From: Larimichthys crocea
Lineage: Eukaryota > Chordata > Actinopteri > Sciaenidae
Direction of reading: 5' to 3'
Assembly (NCBI RefSeq): GCF_000972845.2
Contig: NC_040018.1
Coordinates: forward strand, 5,711,443-5,775,442
Length of the DNA: 64,000 nucleotides
Numbering within the stretch: position 1 is the stretch's first letter; every line of letters starts with the position of its first letter. Shown here one piece after another: positions 12,940 to 24,383 of the stretch. Below the pieces are notes generated by a model. It made no database searches. It saw only the letters and a program-made list of their open reading frames with translations, and was not told where the DNA came from. Both the position numbers and the translations under genes were made by a program.

Positions 12940-13090
12940 AGGAGCTTTTCCCATCATGCACTGGGTAAAAAGGCAACATACACCCAGGACAGGTTGCCAG
13001 TCTAGTCAGTAGTAGTCACACCTACTAGCAAATTCCAGTTTCAGAGTCTGACCTGCATGTGTTTGGACTAAGGGGCAGAAGACACACTGT
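12940..13090 (+). repeat. Worn second copy of the 2573 repeat
   Basis: 'catcatgcactgggtaaaaa', 'acacccaggacaggttgcca', 'cacacctactagcaaattcc', 'agtttcagagtctgacctgc' and 'atgtgtttggacta' follow the same block order as the repeat at 2573-2896 but are much more diverged and truncated at the right. Confidence 0.6.
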
Positions 13091-15534
13091 TATGATCTAA
13101 TCTAGCGTTGATTGAGGATCAGCTTTATGTGTCTGATAATATACAGTTAGTGTTGTTTACTTCTTTGCCATTTTATAAATCGAATCACTTTGTGGTTAAC
13201 GATTAAACTGTACTGCACACTTGCTATGTACTATTTCTAAAACATACTTTGAATAAACGCCTGGCCTTTAAATAGTCAGGTGTTTGTCTTTTGGTGCTAT
13301 TTCAGAGATAATTTGACGTTATTGGTGCAGACGCACACCAAACCACAAAAAAACCTAAGAAAATATGCAAAACAGAAAAATCCCTTTGTTAATCTCTGTT
13401 AAAAATGTAGCAATATAAAATGGAAACTGCATAAGAGCTAATGTAAAAAGTGGCAAAGACATGGAGTGTGGGTGGAGCTGAGGCAGGCTGAATGAAGCTT
13501 GGGTGCTTAAATAAGCCACCTGAAAGGGCACCTACATGTCAGTCAAAATGGCCATGCTGTTAATTATGTTTATCCATGAGTTTTTGCCCAAGTTTTCAGC
13601 TATGTGTCTCCAATATTTCTGACTCTATCCCAGTCCAACTGAAGTAAATGAATTTCCTGCTCAAAGCACTGAACAATTCAGTTTAAAATTTAAAAAAAAA
13701 CTCGACAACAGCACCTCTCTCCAGAAGCATTGATTCAGGATAATACATAGAACGAAATGTTGGCAGTTTTCACAGGAACGATTTGTCAGAGTTGCGACTG
13801 CTGAGAGAAACTTAGTCTATTTAATGATATCATACAAAATTCTGTGTGGCATAGCGCTCCCCTATATATAAAATTTAACAGTGTTTCACAAGCAGACTGA
13901 AAATGAATGCCAACATACTGTATATCAAAGCGGCCACAGCCAAAACAGATCTACCAAAGCTCATTTAATCAGCGATGTACCTACTCCTATGAGACACCTA
14001 TCACTCTGAATCAAGGCTGGGAGAGTACTGTACTCTAAACCTAAAAAAAAAAGTAGAGCAAGCTCCAGTTACTTAGATTCATAACCAAATCAAACATCCT
14101 GTTGTACTAATTGACTACATGTGTCACTGTACATGGCAGTAATTGCGGTTACCTTATGTATTCTGGCTGAGTTGACCTCTCTGGGTCCGTCTGAACATGT
14201 GCCCTGCCGTCTTTGGTCGTTTTAACTCAGTGGGAGACTCTAAACTCCCTATAAGACGTCAAGGTGCTCATGTGTGATAGGTCCAACCTGCCCTGCCTTA
14301 ATCAGGGCTGGAAATAAGGTTGTATTATAGATATACTATAAATAAATAAATAAAAACAGTGTACAACACGTATAAAAAAAAAAAAGAGAAAGTCAACAAG
14401 TTTAACTGATGGTTTTTATTATTTGATGATGCTTCCCACGTCAATGGATTCCTTGGTTGAAAGTGAAAACTGTTCCCAATTTTGTTGCAGCTTTTTTCTT
14501 TGCCGTATTGTCATTACTGGATTGTTTGCAGAGCAAAAAGGGAAACAATGGGAAAATAGGAACGATATGACTTACAACAAAGGTCGCAGGCGATATCCAA
14601 GCAGCACAGTCCATGGCAGCAGGACATTTCACAAATGACTGCTGCTCAAAAACTGCAGATGAACATCATTCCTATCGTGGTCTCATGTGCTCATATATGG
14701 GCAGCAAGTTTGTGTTTGTGTGGAATATGTAAAAATGAGTGGAGAGAGGAAATGATCCCATGTTGCCAATCACAGCTCACACTGGACATATGTGGGATGC
14801 TGAGGTCAGCAAGTTGTCCCATGACTCTTGGGAAACTATCTGCGGGGTCAAATGTGAACTTTGATGTTTTTCTTTTTAAACACAATGCATTGCAAAATTA
14901 AACTTCACTCAACACTTCACATCAAAAGGAAGGTACCACTTAAGTTTCTCCATCTTTGTTCCAGCAGTTTACTAATTGCGCCAGAGATAAGACCTGTCCA
15001 AGTTCACCAGGTTCCATTTACGCAACAGGTGCTGCTCATCACTCAACAGGTACGCAGGCACGCCTTCACACCAAGCTGTACAACCCTTCCCCTCCCCCAA
15101 ACACAGGTGTAAGACTTTTTTTCTTTTTTTTTTACAAAGAGCAAAGTGTAAACAGGCCTGTCTTTTAGCCAGGAGGCCGACATAAAAGGCAGTTTGCAGG
15201 GTTCTGAGGTTTTGCTTTAGGATTGCTCGGTAGCCTATTGACACAGCTGCAAGCCCCACCTTCTGCCCATATCGCCTAAAGAAAAGAAGCTCGCATGGAA
15301 GCCTGCATGCACCGCAATCTGTTATTTTGAAGGTTAAAAAAAAAAAAAAGAAATCCAAGCGGGTAGAAGACATTCTGAAGAAGCCAGACAAAAAGCCAAC
15401 AAGCCTCTATAAGCCCTCAGAGGATCCAGAGCTTTTGTAAGCAGAAAATTAGGATTCTCTGTGTACACATGCATGCCTGCACACATATATGCATACATAC
15501 TGGTGTATGTGTGTTTTTGATTATGTGTGTGGGA
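13091..15534. other. Intergenic stretch, no gene recognised
   Basis: AT-rich. A short plus-strand peptide at about 13818-13865 vaguely resembles the C-terminal thumb of a LINE reverse transcriptase but is too short to call. Several short frames cluster at 14423-15400, some of them running through poly-T/poly-A tracts near 15115-15130 and 15337. None has a domain. Confidence 0.5.
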
Positions 15535-15776
15535 TTTTTGTGCGGCACTGTCATTCTCCAGCTGTTGAAGGGAAAACGCCGTTGCCTCCAAAAGAGGCGG
15601 CACACAATTACAAGTTCCATTCGGAGAAGCACAAAGGGAAGGCAGCGGTGGATGGGCCGATAGAAAAGATGCCTATTTATAGTGAACTCCTGGACATTTT
15701 AAAGCAGACGGTCAGCTTTGTGTTTGTGATGGAACATGTGGATGAGGGAAATTGTCACGTAATTACACCCTGTTAA
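15535..15776 (+). other. Exon-like or conserved-element-like block
   Basis: A pyrimidine-tailed AG (attctccag, AG at 15560-15561) is followed by about 70 open codons to a TAA ending at 15776. The stretch is lysine/histidine-rich at first (KFHSEKHKGK), then hydrophobic. It is cleaner in composition than its surroundings and has no repeat in it. It could be a terminal exon, a non-coding conserved element, or chance. I recognise no protein family, and no upstream exon pairs with it. Confidence 0.2.
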
Positions 15777-16267
15777 GCGTCCTGACCTATCATTTTGTCG
15801 AAATGTGAAAGGGGTGATTCTGTGAGAGCTTTGTTATCAACGATGGCAGAGAATTTCAAACAGAAGGGAACAAGAGTTGAAATCAAGTGCACATCAATCA
15901 GTGTGTGATTTGAAGAACACACACGCACACACACACACAGTAGTACATCTCAACACATAAGGCATTGATTTTTAAAGAATCTGAAGGCTCAGTGACCTTG
16001 ACTCCACTTTTACCAACAGAAACACAGGCCATGTCCACAACACTGTGGATACATTTGAAAACATTTTTCTGTTTTGGGTTTCCTCAAACTAAGTGGATGC
16101 TTTTCCACCCCAGAAAATATAGCTTTTGGAAACAGTTCAAGAGAGTCAGCACATCGCTGTACTACTGTACTAAAACATTGTTGATTTCATTGAAACCACT
16201 GTTTCAACAGTTTGAGGAATAGATCCATGAGTTTGAAGGTTTTTTTAGACTGCACTCTACACAAATA
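15777..16267. other. Intergenic stretch with a short AC run
   Basis: Contains an interrupted (AC) run at about 15918-15940. An 85-codon frame at 15965-16222 has no recognisable domain. Confidence 0.5.
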
Positions 16268-16490
16268 TGAATGCAATGAATGCAACTAGCTGAAATAAAA
16301 GATCTCAGACTTCTTCTATGCACACAAAAGGTTTACGTTTTGTTCGCAGATTTGGGAGTGAGCAAGTCTCCTTTGCCAAGATAATCCATCCACCTGACAG
16401 GTGTGGCATATCAAGATGCAGATTCAACAGCGTGATACAGGTGTGCCTTAGACCGGTCACAACAAAAGGCCACTATAAAATGTGCAGTTT
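16268..16490 (+). mobile_element. Terminal-repeat fragment of a Tc1-like transposon
   Basis: 'acacaaaagg', 'ctcctttgccaagataatcc', 'atccacctgacaggtgtggc', 'atatcaagatgcagattcaa', 'acaggtgtgcctta' and 'aaaggccactataaaatgtg' match the long terminal inverted repeat of a Tc1-like transposon family common in teleosts (known to me from established fish sequences). No transposase follows and the opposite terminus is absent, so this is a solo, worn end. Confidence 0.7.
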
Positions 16491-16734
16491 AATCTTGAAA
16501 AAAAGACATTTATTAGGTACTGAGCTAATCCGATTTAATGTAGGGCTGCAGATAGCAAGTTTTTTACCACCAGGAAGGCCTGGACATGACCTGCCTATGC
16601 TGCCTGGGATTTAAAAAATAAAGATGGGACCAAAAACAATTTTTGTTGGGTGGACAAGAGAGGGTTTTAGCATTTTAATTGCAGTACTACTCACATGGAA
16701 TCAAGTAACAGTTCGAGAAGGTGTGTAGATTTAG

Positions 16735-17015
16735 CATGTCCAGTTGTTGGTAGTGTTGGAAATGAGGTACTCTGTGAAGAGCTCTGTCTTCAGGAGGTTT
16801 TTGAAGGTAGAGGGGGGGATGCTCCTGATCTGGTAGGAAATAGTAGGGCGCTCCACCAATGGGGAACAACAGACGAGAACAATTTGGACTGCCCTGCAGA
16901 GCCAGGTTTGGAGGACTGCAACGGGCGTGAAGTAACACATGCCTGTATGAGGCTGTTCAAGTATGTAGGTGCAGAATCAGAGACTACCACTAGGCAACCA
17001 GTGGATTGGCGGCCG
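16735..17015 (-). pseudogene. LINE reverse-transcriptase C-terminal remnant
   Basis: Read on the minus strand, the translation gives APTYLNSLIQ, SRPLQSSKPG and KLFSSVVPHWWSALLFP in one frame and, after a frameshift near 16825-16850, STFKNLLKTELFTEYLI in another. This order (YLxxLI, RPLRSS, FSxxxPxxWNxLP, FKxxLKTxLF) is the conserved tail of non-LTR reverse transcriptases of the L2/CR1-like group abundant in fish. There is no complete frame, catalytic palm or endonuclease domain, so it is a 5'-truncated, decayed insertion. The plus-strand 123-codon frame over it is its shadow. Confidence 0.7.
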
Positions 17016-17275
17016 CTGTTTGATGCCCAAAAACTTGATCCGGCTAAACTTCTCCACCGCAGGTAAGACACCTATGCAGCCTGCACTGCTGCAGGCAAAA
17101 CGGACTACCCCCCATTCAAATGAATGGAAAAAACAGTGTTTTGGCCACAGAATGTACAAAGTTATCACAGAGTTAGTGGGGACAGAACATAGGTTTATGT
17201 AGGTAGTTGAGAGCCATAGTTGTCTAAACAGCCCACTTCATACCAGATGATGACAGTAATGCCACCCGAAAGAGA

Positions 17276-17580
17276 TTTAAAGGTGCTTTGTGGATTTTCC
17301 TCGTAAACAGACAAATGACATGTTTATATGGAGTGTTACTCACAAAAACAATGTGTATCCTTGAGGCCTAACAAACATGCTGAGTCCATTTCCTTCCTTG
17401 AAAAACATTTACAAAGTCTTTTATTTAAAACATTTTAAAACCTGCAGTGTTTATATCCGTGTAGCAGTCTCCTTCCTCCCTGTGGATCTTTGGAAACGTT
17501 GGCAGGAGGTGTATCACGAAACCTCAGTGTGCTTACATGTTAAGTGTACACCTCAGTCCTACAGAGATAAAAGCAGATAA
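17276..17580 (+). repeat. Possible dispersed repeat, class unknown
   Basis: From 'aaaggtgctttgtggatttt' through 'gacatgtttatatggagtgt', 'cctaacaaacatgctgagtc' and 'ggaaacgttggcaggaggtg' to 'tacatgttaagtgtacacct' the text is reminiscent of a fish repeat. No second copy is in the window, so class and borders are uncertain. Confidence 0.35.
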
Positions 17581-18667
17581 ATCATCAGGACATATTTCAC
17601 ATGCAGTATCTTTAGAATCCCTTTCAAACCTCTAAAAACAACAATACAATAACAATAAAACACTTTATTTCTGTGAACTTCTATTGTTTTGGCGACATGA
17701 TTTTTCACTTTTGATATCCTGGTCGACTCCACAACATTCAGCTGAGTCGACTCTTAAAAACCTTTTTTGGATTTTGTTCTCGGAAATGTAGGAAATAGCT
17801 AACTGCTAAGGTACGGCTAAGGCAGGTTAAGTTACAACACCAAGAAACAACTCCTGGAATGTGTCAAACATCACAGACGGAAGACAAATATACAGTATGT
17901 AGAGTGTGAACAGGGTTTTTCCATGAAAATACACAAACTGTAACACCGTTGGCTCTGTTTAGTCAGCGCTCTTGTTGTGAAGTGCAGATTTGATGTAACC
18001 CCTGCAGTGCTGAGGGAATGGAGTGTGATCCAGGCTGAAATGTAGCTGAGGCTGCTGGGTATGCGGGGCAAGCCCAGTTCATGCAGGAACACTAAATCAC
18101 CAGCAGTCCTATATAGTAAACATGTGAGCTTTATAGCAGCTCTGGTTCTCTGAGCTAGATGTCAATATTTGGTCCCATTCCTTGTGGTCTGGGCTGTGAC
18201 GCATTCAGCCAGAGTTGGATTTGTACTACAGCCCTCCACAGGCCATCCAGCCAGCAGCGAACAAACAAGCTGCTCTACATTAACCAAATACCCGATCCAC
18301 TGGCAAACACAATGCCTTATTATCTTATTGCCCCAAACCACAAGCGGTTATGAAAAACACTGTTGTAGTAGAGACGACTCTTTGTGATCTGAACAAAGAT
18401 AATGCAAAATAAAAGTTGTTTCAGTCAGAGGAAAATCCCTTCAGTCATCGCATTTTCTGCCATTGTTAAATCTTTTCAAAGAGACACACAGAAGTCACAA
18501 ATGTCTCAATAGTCTGAATAGAACGGACAGTATAAACGGAGCAAATTACGAATTACTTGTGCGACTTTACTAATACTTTTTAGGTTTTTTTCATTTTCTC
18601 AGCTCTTTAACTTACTCAATCATTTATTTATGACACATTCAGCCCCCAAAGATTTTCCATTTCTTTA
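17581..18667. other. Intergenic stretch, nothing recognised
   Basis: No exon-like frame and no repeat recognised. Confidence 0.5.
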
Positions 18668-19140
18668 AAGCAGAGTTTCTCAAACTTTTTTACACCATGT
18701 ATACCTCAGAATATATCTTGCTTTCCAAGTACCACCAGTAAAACAGACAATAAAAAATATAGGCCCACCGTGTTCAGCTACAGACGCTTCATGCAGGAGG
18801 AAAGTTTATTCCCTCGAACCAGAGCTACCTACGTAGAACATATCTTCCTTATATTACACATTTGGAGTCATGATTTTAGTGTTTTTGAACACCCACACTC
18901 ACATTTTAGCTAGAAACTGATTATGGATGTATTAGCGCTATGTGGACTGATGGAGCAGGATGATATTGACACAAAATAATACAGTATCTTTAAGTATTTT
19001 CATTCAAATTGTTGTAGTGTTGATGGTTTTAAATGTTTCTAACTTAATTAATTTAAAAAAATATTTCAGAGATTCCTCCATACTCATACCACTCAAGGGA
19101 GCTTGCGTACCACCAGTGGTACTTTTACCACAGAACCAGT
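18668..19140 (+). mobile_element. hAT-like non-autonomous element, right end lost
   Basis: The left terminus 'cagagtttctcaaacttttt' has the CAGnGnTTCTCAAACTT form of Charlie-type hAT transposons and is followed by 'acaccatgtatacctcagaa' and 'ccaagtaccacc'. The right part, 'agcttgcgtaccaccagtgg' and 'tacttttaccacag', matches the subterminal region of the same fish family, but the expected closing inverted repeat (a 'tttgagaa' type end) is missing. No coding capacity. Confidence 0.6.
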
Positions 19141-21143
19141 GCACTAAAGGAATCAGCTAATTTTAGCATCTTGTAAGTTTCCATATTCTCATTTTTATTC
19201 TTTTCTGGCACTGTTGCACGTATGATACTGATGTAATAATACTCATGTTCATACATAATGTTCATGTTTAATGCTACATATATTCACACATGCTTTTCAT
19301 TGAGCTCTGCTGCTGCTGCTGCTGCTGTTTCATTTCGTTTATTAAACCTCAACTGTATTTTATTATTTTCACATGTTTTATGTAGTTTAGGGCCAGCTTT
19401 ATATTTACATATTCATATATAGCTGTGGAATCTTTCATAAAACTTTTACTTTTTAACCAAGTTTACAGTTTTGACTTACTGTGTACCTCAAACACTTGTA
19501 TTGAGATCACATATCATACAAGTTATAAACCCCCCTTTAGGGCGTTTTAACTTAATTTCTGATTGGTATTCAGTTTCCCCCACAGGAACCACTAAGGAGG
19601 ATTATTTCAGATTTTGAGTTGTGTGTTCAGGAGATCCATGTATGCGTATGACACTTTATGAAGGCATAAGATGATTAGTAATTTATCCTACTCTAAAATC
19701 TTAATCTCAGCCTCAGAGATAATTGTGCCCACAAAGCCATATCAAAGCTCTTCACCTCTGTTTCCATTTCATTGGCTTTAACAGGAAAGCCTGGCCCTGC
19801 CCCATCCCAAAACCTCCAGAGTTGCCCCAGCTTCACCTCTCCTCAACCCAGGCCTCAGTGTGCCCCCTCTGGGTACGGAGTCTCTGAGCCAGGGCCTCTT
19901 TAGAATCAGCGGCGCCTCTGGCACTGTGAGTCATTGAAGATCTGATGGCTTTTCTAATGAGGTTTTAAGACCTGATGCCAACAGGCCAGGTGCGCGAGCC
20001 TGTATAGGTGGGTTTTTACAGTGTGTACTTTGTGCCGGGGAGGAATGTGCGTGTGTTTACCTGCTTGTGAACGCACACATTCATTCAAATTATGTACACC
20101 TGCAAGAACAAGTGTGTGTGTTTGCTTGTGTAGGTGCTGATTATGTACCTTCATGACTTAATCTCTCTTTGCGGCTACTGCTGATGTTAACGGCAGATCG
20201 CTCACGTTGAAAGATGTCAATAGAAATCTGATTCCTGTAAAATGTATTTAATGTTGTTGTGTTTGGGGAAACTCGATTTAAAACCAACCAAAGCCCAAGT
20301 GAGCGAGGCAGAATGTTTTAACAGGTGAAAGTGATGCTTTGTCAGAGAGATTTATTGTCAGTGATCCAGGTTTAACATGCTTGTGTGCATGTGTCTGCCC
20401 ACAGTAAGTGTTGGAAATATCAGACTTCAGAGCAGATCTTTCATTGCCATTCTTTTCTTGTTCAGTATGATAGATGAAAGATCAGCTTAATGGTTTAAAG
20501 AAACCAACATTGACTGAGTTAGGAGACATAGTATATAGACAATCTGACATGCACCTGATCTCCTCCCTGATTTCAGATTATAAATCATCTCATTTAATCA
20601 CCACAATTAGTGGTTTTGCTTGCACAAGGGATACATTTGCACATAGTTTTTATCATAAGAGTCAAACTTTGCTGAACTTCGACATGTGTTCCATTGGCAT
20701 CTTCCCAATTCGGAAACAAAGAGATGCAGTGAGTCAAAAAACCCTGAAAGCATTACATAAATGAGTTCTTATTTAGGACATCTTTGTTGACCAGGACAGC
20801 TGTTCCGTTCAAAATACTGTAGGTTTGACGAGTTATGATTGGATCTATAATAACAGCAGCTTGTGAGAATAAAGGCCCTTCTCATCGAGACCAAGGACAA
20901 GCCTGCGGTCAAAAGCCGAGTCTCTGCGCTTCGAAAAAAGGCCAACGACGAAGCGAGGCGAAAGGCTGCGTCCATGTCAGCGTGTGTGTTTGATTTTGGC
21001 CACATGTAAACGAGTCCATTGTACGAGGAGAACATGGAGAGAGCGGAGCATCCACGAAAATAAACCTCACACAGAAAAGCCCTGTAGTTAGACGGGCCAC
21101 AGAACAGAACTGCTGGGCTCCAAACCACACCACAGCAGGACGC

Positions 21144-21145
<2 letters not shown>
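19141..21145. other. Intergenic stretch, nothing recognised
   Basis: Contains a short CTG run at about 19308-19327. Frames at 19954-20154 and 20474-20764 are unremarkable. Confidence 0.5.

Positions 21146-21197
<52 letters not shown>
21146..21197 (+). repeat. (TG)26 microsatellite
   Basis: Uninterrupted dinucleotide array of 52 bases. It creates the long Thr-His minus-strand frames at 20769-21350, which are not genes. Confidence 0.97.
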
Positions 21198-21198
<1 letters not shown>

Positions 21199-21574
21199 CA
21201 GTCCTGGCCATGTGGACTGTGGTATGGTCGGGTTCCCCTGCTAAATTTAATAAGGGTGTCTTTGGTTACATCATGGGCAGGAGAAACAGAGAGAGAAATG
21301 AGAGAGGGAGACAGGAAGTAGAAAAAATCTGCAGTGATTATAATATTCAAATAAGCATTCTAGTGGTTTGATGTGTTTAATTTAGCCAATTAGCTTAAAA
21401 CTTTACCTGCATCCATATATTTGCTAGTTGGGGCAGGAGAGCTCCAAAAAAAAAACCAAGTCACCAAGAGAGAAATGAGAAATGAAGCCAAAAACTGTAA
21501 TTCCTCCAGCAACCACTTGAGGCAGACCGCCGAAATGAGTCAATCTCTATAAGCGGCCATTTTATAATGAAATA

Positions 21575-22140
21575 CAGTGGCCCCTCGTTTATCGCGGGGG
21601 ATACGTTCTAAAAATAACCCGCAATAAATGAAGTAATCAGCTTTATTTTTTACAATTATTCTACATGTTTTAAGGCCGTAAAACCCCTAACCACACACTT
21701 TTATACACTTTTCTCAGACAGGCATTAACATTTTCTCACATTTCTCTCTTATTTAAACTCTCAAAGTTCAAACTTTCGCAGATTTAACAAATATAAGTAC
21801 AATACTGTATTAGTAAATGAAACCAAAGATCAAAACCTGTTTTCAAGCCTAAACATTTTAAATAAATTCAATTTTAATGATCAATCTACGAGGTTTGACA
21901 CATATGAAATTATTACCAGTAACTCACGCGTATTTCACAGTTCCTCGGACTGCAAACATACAGAACTTTAGAGTCACAGTCAGTGCTAGCGATTGAACAT
22001 TTATGTAAATCCGAACGCATTTTGTACAGTACTCCCTTAGCCAATCAGGGCGCCGAACACAATGTGCATTCATACTGTACAGTACGCATGCAAAATTACA
22101 CTAAAAAAAAGGTGAACCGCGTTATAGTGAGGGACGACTG
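21575..22140 (+). mobile_element. Tigger/pogo-like element, longer copy
   Basis: The 566-bp element is flanked by TA on both sides (21573-21574, 22141-22142). Left end CAGTGGCCCCTCGTTTATCG and right end (reverse complement) CAGTCGTCCCTCACTATAAC form imperfect terminal inverted repeats. It shares both arms with 10781-11084, including 'aaggccgtaaaacccctaac' and 'acgcattttgtacagtactc', and has about 300 extra internal bases. The 178-codon open frame starting inside it (21983) runs out of the element and does not resemble a transposase, so the copy is non-autonomous. Confidence 0.85.
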
Positions 22141-22142
22141 TA

Positions 22143-24339
22143 AACAGTTTTTCATTTGGTCCACCTCACATCCGCCAACGATCAGCATCTTTGCTTGGAT
22201 TAGCCAGGAGACGGAGAAACCAGGCACTGAGCAACATTCACATATATTTGGAGTTGTCCTTCTGTTTGATGAATACCAGTTCAGCATTCCCTCTCCTTCC
22301 ACTTTTTTTTTGTCTCCACCAACCATATGTGAAGTCGTCGTTGGAAACTGCTTGATAAAGAGCAGGTACTTTCAAATAAATACAGATTACTGGATGAATC
22401 ATCAGTCTGTCACAGGCAAATTTTTATCGATCAGATCAAGCTCTTACCGAAGCCAGTCTTCAGAAGAGCAAAAACATCTTTACCATCCACAGTGTTGTTC
22501 TTTGCCCTTCTTTCAATGAACAAATACTCTTTTGTTGTGATATAACCGAGGAGCATCTACACTAACCTCTTTGCCGCCACAGTCACTTCTCACACCTGGC
22601 ATTAAACCATGGCTGTAGCTCATGTCGTAGCAGCCCCTAGTTCCTGAAAGGACGCTAATTGGTCTTTAACCACTGTTTTCCGACATGGGTTCATAGCTCT
22701 AAGCCTGGCAAGATGGATTCTGCAGAGTTTAGCTCCTTTTTGTGTCTTATTTCTTTATGTTGTACTTTCTTCCCTAGCTAATTTAGTCCTGAACGGGTAA
22801 CAAACTGGGAGTGAATCAGAGCTTGTTTGCTGAAAGTAGCTACCAGCTGCGACTGGAAACGAGGTTGCGAGTGCTGATACTGAATCATGAAGTAAATGTG
22901 CCGTCAAACCAAACACGCCGAGCTGCAGAAGCCTAACACGTCCTCAGAGCTGCAGAGTTGGTGATAATTGCCTATGAGTTAATCACTGTGAGTGACTCAC
23001 TTCACATTACACAAATATTAATTAGAAATTAGAAAAAAATATTATTAATTAAATGATTCATTACTAATTGGAGGTTTAGTTATTGATATAATATAATATA
23101 AATGAATATCTCTGTTCTAATTCTCTGTAAATGCCGTCTGGCACATTGTCTTTTTGAACGCTTACACTGGGGGTCACTAAAGTTGGACATTTTAATATGA
23201 AATCTGATTTAATAGTGGATTTAGAATCAGCTCATAACAATCCAACCAATTTCTTAAGACCGCCATAAATTATTACATTGAATTGCTTACTCCATTTAAT
23301 ACAATATTAATAACAAAAAAATGTACAGAGTCTTGTGTGATGTGTAATGTGTTCGATATGATAGATTATTTATTTATTTAATCAGCTACAATCTGCTTGG
23401 CTTGTGTGATCTACTTATTTATTTATCTATTTATTGTCACATTTATTGTTACATTAAGGCGGTTGCGTTAACGTAGTTGGGCCTAAAATTCTCTCTTCGT
23501 TGGGGTATTTAATGAGTATCTCACATCACAAGTGTCAATGCCAATCTGGCATTCTCTTTTTCTAATCATGTCAATTTTTCCTCATTTTTTAGCTTCTAGG
23601 TTCAGTCTCCCATGAACACAGCTCAAGAATGCCAAACTTTTTTTTTTTTACAAGTGAGTCAGATGGCAGTGCCCTTGAATGCACCAACAATGAGAATCCT
23701 CCTGAGAATTGGGCAATGACAATGAAACTTTTGCAACAAGTAAAGGCACCAAATTGTTCACAGTGGCAGACAGCCTATCCCAAACGCGGTTCAAGTGTCT
23801 GCAAGTTGATTTTCCATGATGCAAAAGAAACTAAAGGAAATGGTTGCCTGGAATGAGTGACGTCACTCTGAAAACTTTGGCTGGCAATAATGTAAAGTAA
23901 AATATATTTAATTGGCTCTAAATCATGCAAAACCACTGGTATGGTCCCATAAAAGTGGTAGAGTTATTTTGGCATAACTGAGTGTCTTTTTCACGACAAA
24001 CATCTGACTCCTGTTTCAAGTTACTACGGCGCTATAAATGTCCATCAGCTTGAACGTATGTGTGAGCAAGCATGTGTGGGAAAGAAAGCTGTGCATGAAA
24101 TTCACCAGATCCTGTGTTAATCTGAGAGAAGAATGTTCATATAAGCAAGTGGCAGAGAGAGGGAAGGTCATATCTATCTTTTACACACACACAAACATAC
24201 ACGCATAAAAGATAAAAATAAACCTCCAACACCTGTCTGATCTTCTATCTGTGTCGGCCTCCTCATCTCCCTGCACATTTCTCTATTTATCAGCGGAAGC
24301 TAAAGTGATAAGCTCACAGCTGTTCTCCCAGCACCTATG

Positions 24340-24383
<44 letters not shown>

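Noticed and set aside
13818..13960. Peptide resembling a LINE reverse-transcriptase piece (YKILCGIALPYI)
   Set aside because: Only about a dozen residues match loosely and a stop follows. Too short to annotate.
20769..21350. 193-codon minus-strand frame
   Set aside because: Held open by the (TG)26 array, read as Thr-His repeats. No recognisable protein on either side.
21983..22519. 178-codon frame starting inside the Tigger-like element
   Set aside because: It runs from transposon end into flanking DNA and shows no transposase motif (no DDE/DDD or helix-turn-helix pattern that I can see).
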